Below are positions 9,714 to 19,082 of a stretch of DNA of 64,000 nucleotides, one piece after another. The translations under genes and the position numbers were made by a program. Below the pieces are notes generated by a model. It had not been told where the DNA came from. It saw only the letters and a list, made by a program, of their open reading frames with translations, and ran no database searches. Origin of the DNA: Reticulitermes lucifugus (lineage: Eukaryota; Arthropoda; Insecta; Blattodea; Rhinotermitidae); contig JAKCWW010000545.1 of the NCBI GenBank assembly GCA_026260175.1, positions 19,686-83,685 of the forward strand, read 5' to 3'. Position 1 is the first letter of the stretch; the number at the start of each line of letters is the position of its first letter.

Positions 9714-10970
9714 AGGTCGTTCAAATTTAAACGATAATTCGTTTCTACAAAATTTATTGACAATAAAATAGAACCTTTTTCACACTACTTTTCAATGTCG
9801 CCCCTGCTGACTGCCGTACACTTGTGCCAACGTTCTGGAAACTTTTTAATTCCAGATTCAAAGAAGGTTTTCGGTTGCTTAAGTATCCAACTTTGCACAG
9901 CTGCAATGACCTTATCATTATTCCGGAATCTCTTGCCTCCTCAAACCCCTCATTGATCCAAACAAATGATAATCAGATGGAGCTAAGTCTGGACTGTACG
10001 GTGGATGAGGCAGGACATCCCACTTCAGTTTCAGTGCAGTTGCCATTATTAAAGCCGCAGTGTGAGGACGAGTTTTGTCTTGGAGGAAGAAAACTGAATC
10101 CTGCCTTTTTCTTCGCTTTGAGCGAATTGCCATCTTCACTTTTTCATTCAGGAGAGTTGAATAGTACTGCGCATTGATGGTCTTTTGAACAGTGAGAAAA
10201 TCCAGGTGAATGATACCCTTGGAATCCCAAAACACAGTAGCCATGATCTTCCCCGCTGAAAAAATTGCTTTCGCTTTTTTGGGGGGTGGANAATGGGTGT
10301 GTTTGCACTGCTTGCTNGCTCTTTTTGATTCAGAAGTGAAGTAGTGGACCCAGGTCTCATCACAGGTCACAACTGAGTCCAAAGATTCGGCTCCTTCTCT
10401 CTCTTATCGTTGCAAAATTTTAGTAACGGCCATTAACGTCTTTTCCTGTGCTCCGGTGACAGGAGCCTTGAAACCCACCTTGCGCTCACTCTACTGACTT
10501 TAAACTCGTGCAGACTTTCTTCAACACTCCCTACACTAATTCCTTCTTCCTGTAACAGTTCAAGAACAGTTATGCGAAGATTATCCCGAATAAGTTCACC
10601 AATTTTCAAAACGTTGTCTGGATTGTCAGAAGTTATTGTTCGCCGAGCGTGAGGTTCATTTTCAACATGGTCTCGTCCTTCTCGAAACGATTTCGCCCAA
10701 CTGAACACCCTTGGCTGTGCAAACTGTGCTTGAAGCTGGTAAAGATTTCAGAAGGAATGACACCTTCCTTCGTGAGAAATTTGATAATTATACGCTGCGC
10801 AGCACTGCTGGGTACTTCTTGGTCTGCCTTATGGTTGAAGCGGAGAGGGATCCGACTAGTGCGGGTTACAAGTTTAAACATGTGATAACTTGTCAGCGCA
10901 AGCACGTTCATACAAATTGATTTGTGCTCGAAAGGGAACTAAATTATCGTTTAAATTTGAACGAGCCACT
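9714..10970 (-). mobile_element. mariner DNA transposon (DD34D type), inactive
   Basis: 1257 bp with near-perfect terminal inverted repeats: TCGTTCAAATTTAAACGATA at 9717-9736, and its reverse complement at about 10946-10965. TA lies at both flanks (9712-9713 and 10971-10972). The size fits the family. It sits inside LINE copy 1. The neighbouring LINE copy 2 (around 11351) shows the corresponding empty site. The transposase gene on the minus strand is broken. Two N bases (10291, 10317) lie within it. Confidence 0.92.
9918..10890 (-). pseudogene. mariner transposase, frame-broken
   Basis: Cuts and pastes the element at TA sites. The N-terminal helix-turn-helix part is split between frames (RIIIKFLTKEGVIPSEIF near 10800; WAKSFREGRDHVENEPHARR near 10690, then NVLKIGELIRDNLRITVLEL). 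The C-terminal catalytic part in 9918-10382 shows VTCDETWVHYF (first Asp), FLQDKTRPHTAA (second Asp) and YSPDLAPSDYHLF (third Asp), the mariner D,D34D arrangement. At least two frame changes separate these parts, so no full-length product is possible. Confidence 0.9.
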
Positions 10971-11091
10971 TAAGTTCTTTGGGAAAATGTTTTTGAACCA
11001 AAGGATAAAAGCTTGACCTTATTGAAAGACCTGTGTCTCTTTGTTAGAGACACAGGGCTAATAAACCAATGCTAATTGGAATACTTAGAGC
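10971..11091 (+). other. 3' UTR of LINE copy 1 beyond the mariner
   Basis: Aligns to 11350-11450 of copy 2, including 'tttgttagagacacagggct' and the 'gcacaataagc' end. Confidence 0.7.
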
Positions 11092-11345
11092 TTGCACAAT
11101 AAGCCTAAGGCTAAACATGGCAAACTCTTTATTAGTAGACAATTTAAGAAGAAAGCTGTTGGCCTGCTTAAATTGAGCAGGAATCAACTCAGATCAGTAG
11201 TTGCATTTCTCACAGGACATGCTCCGGTAAGGAAGCACTTGAGCATTATGGGTCTTTTGACGGAGATCCGACCTGCAGATTTTGTGGGTCGGAGACTGAA
11301 ACTGAGCACCATATTATTTGTTGTTGTGAGGCGTTGGGTCGACAA
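11092..11345 (+). pseudogene. RNase H C-terminal region, copy 2
   Basis: Reads PKAKHGKLFISRQFKKKAVG, then LLKLSRNQLRSVVAFLTGHA and PVRKHLSIMGL, typical of the end of an insect LINE RNase H domain. Relative to copy 1 it has lost a base after MGLL, shifting the Cys/His motif (HHIICCCEA) out of frame. Copy 1 and copy 2 lie in tandem within a single pair of 12-bp duplications, which suggests template jumping or a later duplication. Confidence 0.72.
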
Positions 11346-11443
11346 CGTTATAAGTCCTTTGGGAAGCTGTTTGCTCAACCAAGGGATATAAGCATGTCTC
11401 TTTGTTAGAGGCACAGGGCTAATGAAGCAATGCTGATTGAATA

Positions 11444-11956
11444 CTAAGGGTTAGCACAATAAGCTAATGCAGACGGGCCCCTGGAAGGAAGAAGAAGAAG
11501 TCCCCAGTAAACGAGCCCCCTCCAGGTCCCCCTCTTAGAGCCCCCATAGAGAGAGACGCTCTCCCTCCAGAACCTTCTTTTACCTGTCTCTCGAAGTCCC
11601 CGGTGAATGAGTCCCTCCTCCAATTTCCCCCAGCGGGGCTCATATGGAGAGAGACACCCGTCCCAGAGCCTTCTTTTACATATCTCTCGGAGCCCTAATG
11701 AAAAAGGTCTCCTAATAAAATAGAAACTCACCTTTCTAAGTCCCCGGTAAAGGTGTCTCCCTCCATGTTTCCCGACGGGGCCCCTATGAAGAGAGAGATG
11801 ACCCTTTCCAGATCCTTCTTTTACATATTTCTTTACCCGAAGACCCTCAGTCCCCCATTCTGTCCCAGAGCCGTCTGTAAGCCAGACAAGCCCTTGGACA
11901 TCCGTAGGAGCCTTTGGGCAGCTCCTATAAAGGCAATGGTCCGTTTCCAGAGCCAT
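11444..11956 (-). pseudogene. Repeat-containing ORF of the minus-strand retroposon
   Basis: A 170-codon minus-strand frame starting at MALETDHCLYRSCPKAPTDV. It contains two clear 32-residue repeats, beginning LREICKRRLWDGCLS and LRETGKRRFWRESVS. An alternative start slightly upstream in another frame reads MNELINQWLWKRT, reminiscent of the MDTVINELDQ start of the plus-strand LINE. The frame runs past the TSD into the inserted LINE at its 3' end, so its end is artificial. A role as ORF1 is inference. Confidence 0.4.
11498..11509. repeat. Right TSD of the plus-strand nested LINE
   Basis: AAGTCCCCAGTA, identical to 8734-8745. Confidence 0.85.
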
Positions 11957-12059
11957 TGATTAATTAATTCATTCATTTCTCTTGGAGTTCCCACTTAAGC
12001 AGCTCTCCCACAACACACGGGGAAAAGAATACTGTCACCATCCACGGAGCCCTACGTTG

Positions 12060-12355
12060 ACGGAAGGCCTACATACAATGGGGTGCGGCCTGGTTCCCCA
12101 AGGGGATCGTTAACGACACTGCTATTGACTACCCCAGTGCCATGCAGCCTTCGGCACGATACCTTGCACTTTGGCTTGGGTAGACCAGAGCCCCGTTAGC
12201 CAGCGTATGTCGTAGTAACCTTCTACAGGGTATCCCCTCCACACCTTTTACCACCTGCCACGTGACCCAGGGTACGGAGTGCCAGCATGTGTCAGAGTAG
12301 CCCGCATCAAGACACCCCCTCCACACCTGTTACCATCCCACATAACCCTGAGGTG
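12060..12355 (-). promoter_or_regulatory. Probable 5' UTR/promoter region of the minus-strand retroposon
   Basis: Related in inverted orientation to 8760-8930, the 5' region of the plus-strand LINE. They share 'gccatgcagcc-tcggcacga' and 'aggggatcgt-aac' blocks. It contains two adjacent units of about 82 and 75 bp (12199-12280 and 12281-12355), an arrangement like the duplicated promoter monomers of some LINEs. Promoter function is inferred from position only. Confidence 0.45.
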
Positions 12356-12383
12356 GCGACGAGGGGTTGGATTTATGGGAGGC

Positions 12384-12943
12384 ACTCAGGATTCAGTATT
12401 GCATTTGCGTGTTTCTGGACTGGCCAACATGTATACCTACGCTTAACACCCTCATTATCTAAATATAATGGACAGATTCTTTTATTTACGTTTCTTTTTA
12501 TTCCTCTCAATTTGCACAATTCTGTTAATAACCACGCTATCCCGTCTCTTTCCTTTCTGGTACAACTTTCTATATACGAGTTCCTGTCCCTACTAAAATT
12601 AATGTCTCGATAAAATACTAAGGACACATTTTCCGAAATATCTGACACCATGTTTTGCCTATCCATATCATTACATCTTTCCTTTACAAGTTTGATTATT
12701 TCTCTTAAATTATGCTCCTGTTCATTTATGATAAATGATAACCCAGTACTGTCCAGCTGCCCGTCTAACTGCTGAACCCAACTTTTCACACTCATATTCC
12801 GTTACTGCCACCCATAACATTGCTTTACCTTTTCTTCGTTTTCCATTCTCATAATGTGCTGACAGTATTTTACTACCAGTACCATAACTGCCTTTCCTGC
12901 TTATCTGCTGAGTTCTGTTTCCACATACCCTTTTGCTGCACAA
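12384..12943 (-). pseudogene. LINE reverse transcriptase C-terminal region, right half
   Basis: On the minus strand two overlapping frames cover it. First comes MCSKRVCGNRTQQISRKG...MLWVAVTEYECEK (12943 to about 12780). Then comes MSVKSWVQQLDGQLDSTGLS, continuing through ERCNDMDRQNMVSDISENVS, SLVFYRDINFSRDRNSYIES, GIAWLLTELCKLRGIKRN and VNKRICPLYLDNEGVKRR. Insect LINE proteins of this type end with a CPLC...HILL-type zinc motif, partly decayed here. The protein continues at 7864 after the nested insertion. A frameshift near 12790 separates the two frames. Confidence 0.7.
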
Positions 12944-15689
12944 CTTGGAAGTACCAGTAGTTTCTTACAAATTACCGTGTTTCGTACATATATGTCTTGA
13001 CTAGCTGAGGAACTGTTAGTTTCTCAAGAGTGACGTTGATCCTGTCAATGAGTTAGTACATTAAAACCACACAGTGCCTTTAAATAATAATCTACAAAAC
13101 AGCTTATGATGACGTCCTTGTAAAATTTACCCACATATTTCGTAGCAGAAAAATTCCCAGAAATAAGCTCTCCGTACCATCGCAGTCTACTCGTATATCG
13201 ATCTTGGAAGTGAAAACTTCCACATTTATTCCGTGTTTTCTGTACAATGCAGAGCTAAGAGGAATTTCGTGTTTGTTCTCAATATGACATACAGACCTAC
13301 AATTGAAAGAAAATATTCAGAGTACGAAGGAACACGCGGCTTATAGGCTTAATGTAAGTGAAAAATTCAACTGCACGTCTACAAATATGTGATACAAGTC
13401 TATGTTACCCGAAATCGCATATGCACTGCAAAAACACGGATCTGTGTTGTCCTATTTTTTGAGGTAAGCTGGTCCGTTCCATTTCTCTACAAGACAGAAG
13501 GGTTGGCTGTGCAAGAGATTCACCCTTTGTACACCCAATGTCACATAAATCTGTCACACACTACAAAGGCTACTTAATGTTGGTTCTGACCGCTTTCCGA
13601 AAACCTGTAATAATTATCCAGGCAAATCGATGTGTTGTTGAGAGTTGTGTTGTTAATTGTACAACATTACACAACGTGTTTAATGTGGTTGAGTGCTTAT
13701 TCAGCAAGAAATAGGCCTATTACGCTTTTCGTAGAAACCGAAAGCCCACTTGCTTGTTAACAACAGCTTGCCACTTGGCATCAAGCTGAGTAAATTTAAT
13801 TCAATTGACACTTTTGCACTATATTTCCTCAAGATTTATTTTATCATTTAAATCACCAAACTATAAGGAACACCTGCTCAAGCACGAAGAATTTTGCATT
13901 TTTCCCACAGAATATGTGAACGTGTTAAGTAGGATTCACCGACTGATCTTTGTGATAAACACGGAAACCCTTCTCTATCCAGGAAGGGACAAGCTTTATA
14001 CCAAATTCGGATAAATGTAAATTTTCAAAGTTAATTTTATTTTTAGAAACATGTTCGCGCAAATTTTGACCACTGCTTTCATCATCCATCATTTTCATTT
14101 TAATTTCATTATTGTAATAACATATAGTCAATGGTACAAATTAGAAACCTGCCCATTATTCTGTTCTTTAAAGTTTGTGGCTTAACTGCGAGTATTCGCT
14201 CAGCACCGTCAATATGCCTCCCAGCTTCTTCTCTCTGTTAAACCTTAGGGCGGAGACAGATCAAGTGTCCGAAGCTGTATTTAAATCAGACAATGGATGA
14301 ATTACCATTGCAGTGCCATAGTAATAGTAACATGGACACAAAGATCATATGGAAGACGTAGAAGCATTTAAGCATTTGGGGTGGAAGATACAGAAGTCTG
14401 TAACGCTATGATTTGACTGACTGTGGAATGAAATGGTAAGGTTTTGTGATGAAGGAGATGAAAGTCAACAGTACTGGATTACTTTACCAGGCATTATAAT
14501 GCTTAGAAACTGCCTGTCGCAATATCAGTTCGTGCGCATGTCATTCAGTCAACAGAGGATCGAGAATTAAGAGACATTTGAATTGCCAGTCGTCTGAATT
14601 CTAAAATATTGTCCTTTGATAGGGAATTTTAGTTTACGATATGTGTAGGCCTACATCACAGCATTTTTCTTTCCTCTCTTCTAATTTATTAGTCAGCTAT
14701 TAAGCTCCTTAATATGAAAACACCCCTGTGTTACCTGTGTGATAGTCACGTTATTATTGCCTGCACGGTGTTTACGTGCCGACAGTAAGTCACAGGTTCC
14801 AGCTTGACATTAAGTTACTAACATGGCAAGCAATATGATAATGGCTGAGCTGCTTTGCAAAGGAATCACCACACCTGATACTCGACTGGGAGTGTTACGA
14901 AAGTATGATAATCGTGACAAAGGATGGTGAGTAATATTGTTGCGACATAAGAAATGGACTAGGCGAATAATAACACTCCCCCTGGCATCGTGACATCGCT
15001 GTAACACTGTCGGAGCGGTTCATATTGTGGTCGCTTTGTTACTGCAATGAAGTCTATGAGCTGAAGAGGGCGGGGTGGAGGGGGGGGCCGTAACATTACC
15101 ATCGGAGAAAGAGGTAAAAAGATTCTGAGCGCTGCATCTTTGCCTTCCGCAAACTATCAGTTCTTCAGACTAGCGCACACTACATTGAAACTAACAGAAT
15201 CGAAAAGAAGTAGGAAACTTAATAATCTTGCTTTTTTAATTGGTTAATTATGAAAAGCTTGCTTCAAATACATGACGTACAGTTAGAATAAGTTTTAAAA
15301 GTTACAGTAAGCTTGAAATACACAACTTAGATACTGAGTGAAATGTGATACTTCTTGAAGACCCAATGCACAATAGCACGCACCGAAGCGTATCGACGTG
15401 GAATAAACCGGCCGGAGTTCTAGCACAGGTGCTGTGCGGTTCGGTTCGGTTTAATGAAATATGCGTCAGACTGCTAACATTATAGTGCTAGTAAATAAGA
15501 GAAGAAAGAAGGTACTTCAGCTGTTTTCTGAAATCAGCAGTATTCAGCATGGATGAAGAAAGGTTCTTTCGAGAATTATGATTTTCAATCAACCGTTCAA
15601 AGACAATGTGTGGAAGGCAATAAGACAGTAAATGGAAACATCCTGAAAGATATGGTTTGATATGTATTTATTTTTTTATTTAATGAAGG
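12944..15689. other. Long stretch with no recognisable gene
   Basis: AT-rich sequence. Open frames at 13389-13577, 13805-14014 and 14810-15007 are under 70 codons, overlap on both strands and show no motifs. The G-rich run at about 15067-15089 is low complexity. No repeat family recognised. Confidence 0.45.
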
Positions 15690-15948
15690 GCCCCGTAGCA
15701 GATGCTACGGGCGCACCGCAGCCTTGGAGGCTTATTGTGCATACCTGTCATAAAGATGATGAAGTCTTTCTGCTTTTTCATTTTAATGGAGCACCGGTGG
15801 AACAAAATTGACAGGGAAAAACCGAAGTACTCGGAGAAAAACCTGTCCCAGTGCCACTTTGTCCACCACAAATCCCACATGGACCGGCCCGGGATCGAAC
15901 CCGGGCCTCCGAGGTGAGAGGCCGGCGACTAACCGCCTGAGCCATGGC
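15690..15948 (-). repeat. tRNA-derived SINE, family 1 (well preserved)
   Basis: On the minus strand the A box is TGGCTCAGGCGG and the B box GGTTCGATCCC, both matching the Pol III consensus. They are followed by the body ('gtgggatttgtggtggacaa', 'tccgagtacttcgg', 'ccaccggtgctcc') and a tail 'gcacaataagcctccaaggc' ending in a small hairpin-forming 'cccgtagcatctgctacggg'. It is the best reference copy for the family in this window. Confidence 0.9.
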
Positions 15949-16199
15949 ACAAGGCCTGGTTTGTTATGTAAGTCAAAACACGTATCTACGTAGGTCCTAC
16001 GTTTATGTCATACACTAATTCTGGTGGATATTCGATTTATTTTGGAAGCCTAAAATGTGAGAGGAATGACTTAAATGTTAAATATTATTATACTCATATA
16101 TTTCTAAAGCACGTCTATTTGAAACGTACAATAAAATATATTCAAATATTTATTTCTAAAAGCAAAAAAATAACGTTATATAAAAGAGAATATGTGTGA

Positions 16200-16940
16200 G
16201 AAACATTTAATTCCAGAAGGGATGGGGTGGAGCAGGAAGAAATACGATCATATTATTAGAATTCGTAACTTACAATTTTGTAGGCAATAAGAGAAAGTGT
16301 TAATAATTGCAACAGTGCATTATATCTGATTCGCAGATAAATATGCCCTAAATGTAACAAGACGCCTATGTTGGTAGTTTGTTACCGACCTTTCTGGACA
16401 ACATATCGGTCCCATCTTTAATCAACACCGTCCAAGAAGAATGCAGGACTGCTTTACCCTTTAAAATAGGACCGAAAGTCTATAACAAGCTACCCACCTT
16501 CGGCGCCTGTTATCCCAGAAGGGCGAAGGCCTCACACTGAGACGGAAGTCTGAAATCTCACTCTCTATATTCTTTGTGGCTTTTTTACCCTAAAAAAGTC
16601 ATCGCTTATTAATATAAGGTTTCTCTTCTCTACTGCCTGAAAGGATGGCCAAGAGCGACTGTAATTAGAACTGAATTAATGTGTAAATGTAGTGGACTTT
16701 ACAGTCAGTAATATACTACTTGTGTGTTACATGAACGGAAGGCATCTTTAATTTGCTGCTATGAATATCAATATGTCGACCGTGCGAAACACTGACGTGA
16801 GAGCGTAACTAGCGTTATTTAATCTACTACTGTGAAACTTTGTGTGGCATTCTTCCACAACATGCAAATATTTTAAAGGTTATATTTTACAAACATGTGA
16901 TGGCCACGCGAAACGTAAATATTAGTTTGATTCAACAAAG
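16200..16940. other. No recognisable gene or element
   Basis: AT-rich sequence between SINEs. No motif recognised. Confidence 0.4.
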
Positions 16941-16944
16941 AAGG

Positions 16945-17232
16945 GTTGAGGCACTGCGCTACAAGCCGAAAGATCGCGGGTTCTAATCCCGATGCGGTCA
17001 TTGGAATTTTTCATTGACTTAATTCTTCCGGCCGCACTATGGCCCTGGGGTCGACTCAGGCTCTAACAAAAATGATTATTAGGGATGTCTCCTGGAGGTA
17101 AAGGAGGCCGGTGCGTAAGGCTGTCAACCTTCCCTCCTTCATGTGCCAAGTGTCTAGAAATTGTAGAAGCCTCAACCTCCTGGAGCCCTAAGGGCCTGTC
17201 CAGGCATATATAAGGATTGCTTTACCTTTTTA
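16945..17232 (+). repeat. tRNA-derived SINE, family 2
   Basis: The head is degraded ('gaggcactgcgctacaagcc') and the B box is altered ('gggttctaatccc'). A body follows with 'cggccgcactatggccctgg', 'cttcatgtgccaagtgtct' and 'agcctcaacctcctggagcc', shared with 25378-25632 and 60083-60310. Confidence 0.82.
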
Positions 17233-17339
17233 ACAACAATCTAATGCATGAACCAATTCTGTTCATGAAAACTAAAAAATATGAAAACCTAAAAATTATG
17301 TGATGGAAGTAAAGTTGCCCCTGCATATGCCATTCAGGA

Positions 17340-17530
17340 ATATTAGGACATGGATTTATAGCTCCATTCATTCTTAACCTAGGCACTAAATGTCAGTTTC
17401 ACGCCCCGGCCACTGTACCCCGGAAAGAATTCCCCACCCGTGCCCATTCAACAAGAGGCTGGGTGAGCACCAGAGCCGGTCTGGACGCTTTGGAGAAGAG
17501 GAACTTTTCTTCCGGTTTTCTGTCCCTATC
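17340..17530 (-). repeat. tRNA-derived SINE, family 3 (partial)
   Basis: Shares the 'cacgccccggcc', 'cccggaaagaa' and 'tggacgctttggagaagagg' blocks with other family 3 copies. The tRNA-like head is lost. Confidence 0.7.
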
Positions 17531-18249
17531 CTGTTCACAATACCGGCTGGCAAACAACAAATTTAGTTTCACAGTTTTAATCCCATACAGAAATATAAAT
17601 GCAAAGAGAACTGCAAATTTCAGTAGACATCAACACATGCTTTCTATCCCTCTCGATATTAGAGTAGGTCCTTACGTATTAAGACTGGTATACAAGCAGC
17701 AGCAAATGTTCTTCTAGTGCGCAATTTATATAACTGTCATGTTATATGTGGTAACACGTGTATGGAAATATTACGTCATGTAATACAAATATCAACCGCA
17801 GAAAATAAAATGCAAAAATTATCACAGACCATAAGATAGATCATATGAAAGGTACATTTAATATTTAAGTCCAGATGCTTTATAACACATGCACTCTTTA
17901 ACATATTCCGTGCATTAGATGTATATACAGTTGAACTCGGTTATATAACGACCTCGGTTTGTGCGACACCTCGTCTGTAACGTTATACATTCTTTGGTAC
18001 CAACTAATTGTTCATAGGGCACGTGTTTTTCTGCCTCGCTTTGTACGATGTACCTAGGATATAACGACATTGCCAGTCATCCGTTCCAATATAATTTCCA
18101 AGAAGTGGGCTATTTTGAGAAGTCAACCCTCTGCTCGTCCTCAAGAAATCAAGCCCTGTACTCTTTCAGGTAGCTATGTAAATTTCAGGCCTGGAGAATG
18201 ACAATAGTAACGGTAATTCATGATTTCAGGCTTCTGCCGCGTTGTAAAT

Positions 18250-18408
18250 GATATCTTCGCTCTTCTATTACGATACGCAGCGTAGATTGGTAGTTAGTTA
18301 GCCAACGTTTCTTTGCTTGACCCTTAAAGATATGACCAACAGGTCTTCGAGAAACGTCGGCAACTAACTACCAATCTACGCTGCGTAACAACCCAGAAGA
18401 GCGAAGAT
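18250..18408. repeat. Foldback insert with decayed hammerhead-like centre
   Basis: Arms of about 60 bp (18250-18311 and 18349-18408) match as an inverted repeat, including 'acgcagcgtagattgg' and its complement. The centre reads 'cttaaagatatgaccaaca-ggtcttcgagaaacgtc', like a decayed CTGAAGA-stem-GAAAC hammerhead. The left flank (18229-18240, reverse complement) shares 'gaagcctgaaatca' with 32388-32401, suggesting a shared 3' end of a Penelope-like family. Confidence 0.55.
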
Positions 18409-18491
18409 CCCAGCAGTGATTCGTTTTGTGCGTTAAGTTGCCCTCTAAATTTCTACTCCTGCAGTTAACAGGAAACTGGTAGAGTGATAAC

Positions 18492-18762
18492 ATGGCTAAA
18501 GTGACAAAAAAAGGAAGGTTTGAGTATTGAAGAAAAAATTAAAGTGATAAGAGAAGTAGAAAATGAGGAGGAAAAAAGAAAGCTGAGGTGTGTCGGGAAT
18601 TTGGTCTCTTAAATTCTACGATCCAAATGATTTGTAAAAAGAGATCCATAACTATTAGTGCGTTTGAACGGAAAGGATGGAGAATAAAGCGATTTCGAAA
18701 GCATGAAAGAAGTGACGTCGACGAGGCACTGCTTAAGTGGTTTTAGCAACAGAGAAGTGACA
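18492..18762 (+). pseudogene. Tigger-like transposase N-terminus (CENP-B-type DNA-binding domain)
   Basis: Starts MAKVTKKGRFE. After a frame slip it reads SIEEKIKVIREVENEE, and after another KKKAEVCREFGLLNSTIQMI, CKKRSITISAFERKGWRIKR and FRKHERSDVDEALLKWF, then a TAG. The order matches the helix-turn-helix region of Tigger/jerky-type transposases, which binds the element ends. Two frameshifts and a stop make it non-functional, and the DDE domain is missing. Confidence 0.82.
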
Positions 18763-19082
18763 GTGTCTCAGTGACCAGTCCTCTTGTCATGATAACGTTT
18801 GTTCTTCCTAAATTTTAAATATGAGTTAATGTATTTTTTAGCGTAAGCCTGTATGGAAATTTACAATTATGTAACTGTAAGTTGTATTCTTTCTAAATTT
18901 TAATTGTAATTTAATTTTAAAATAAAGCATAGCGTAAATATTTAAGTAATATGCTACAGGCCTGTATTATTTCTTAAAATAGTTTTCCTTCACTTTTACC
19001 TTAAACCTCACTAAGAGAAACACTCGTTTTAACGACACAATTTATTCGGCCCCTTTGATGACGTTATAACCGAGTTATACTG

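Larger units (their letters stand above)
8746..11497 (+). mobile_element. Plus-strand RNase H-type non-LTR element, internally rearranged
   Basis: An insertion between 12-bp duplications with a GAA-rich 3' tail (about 11483-11497). In order: 5' UTR (8746-9001); ORF1-like start at ATG 9002 with four 112-114-bp repeats; a 'GTWTVVKPTGKI' segment; then directly the last codons of ORF2 (RNase H C-terminus with a Cys/His cluster, 9605-9713) and its 3' UTR; then a second copy of the ORF2 end and 3' UTR (about 11092-11497). Endonuclease and RT are missing. ORF1 style and RNase H suggest an I/R1/LOA-type clade, which is inference. A mariner interrupts it at 9714-10970. Confidence 0.78.
7875..12383 (-). 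mobile_element. Minus-strand repeat-rich non-LTR retroposon, split by a younger LINE
   Basis: In 5' to 3' order on the minus strand: a 5' UTR with an 82-bp duplication (12352-12060); a candidate ORF1 start near 11956; an array of about 96-bp coding-like repeats (11990-11498, continuing 8745-8100 after the inserted LINE); a unique 3' part (8100-7890); and a terminal TATTC repeat tail at about 7875-7890. Excluding the inserted LINE it is about 1.75 kb. No RT is visible, so it is probably non-autonomous or an internally deleted LINE. Its 5' UTR is related to that of the younger plus-strand LINE at 8746, so the two belong to related families. Confidence 0.7.
17928..19082 (+). mobile_element. Tigger/pogo-type DNA transposon, shortened and inactive
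   Basis: The ends are inverted copies of CAGT..ACTCGGTTATA(TA)ACG (17928 onward; reverse complement ending at 19082). TA precedes the left end; the right flank no longer shows a TA. Inside is the N-terminal part of a CENP-B-like transposase (18492 onward). The catalytic DDE part is absent. A 160-bp foldback (18250-18408) interrupts the 5' region. Confidence 0.75.

Noticed and set aside
9824-10177. 117-codon plus-strand open frame
   Set aside because: Antisense of the mariner transposase.
15680-15948. Possible tRNA gene
   Set aside because: The A and B boxes are good, but no complete cloverleaf is formed, and the sequence continues into a SINE body shared by other copies.
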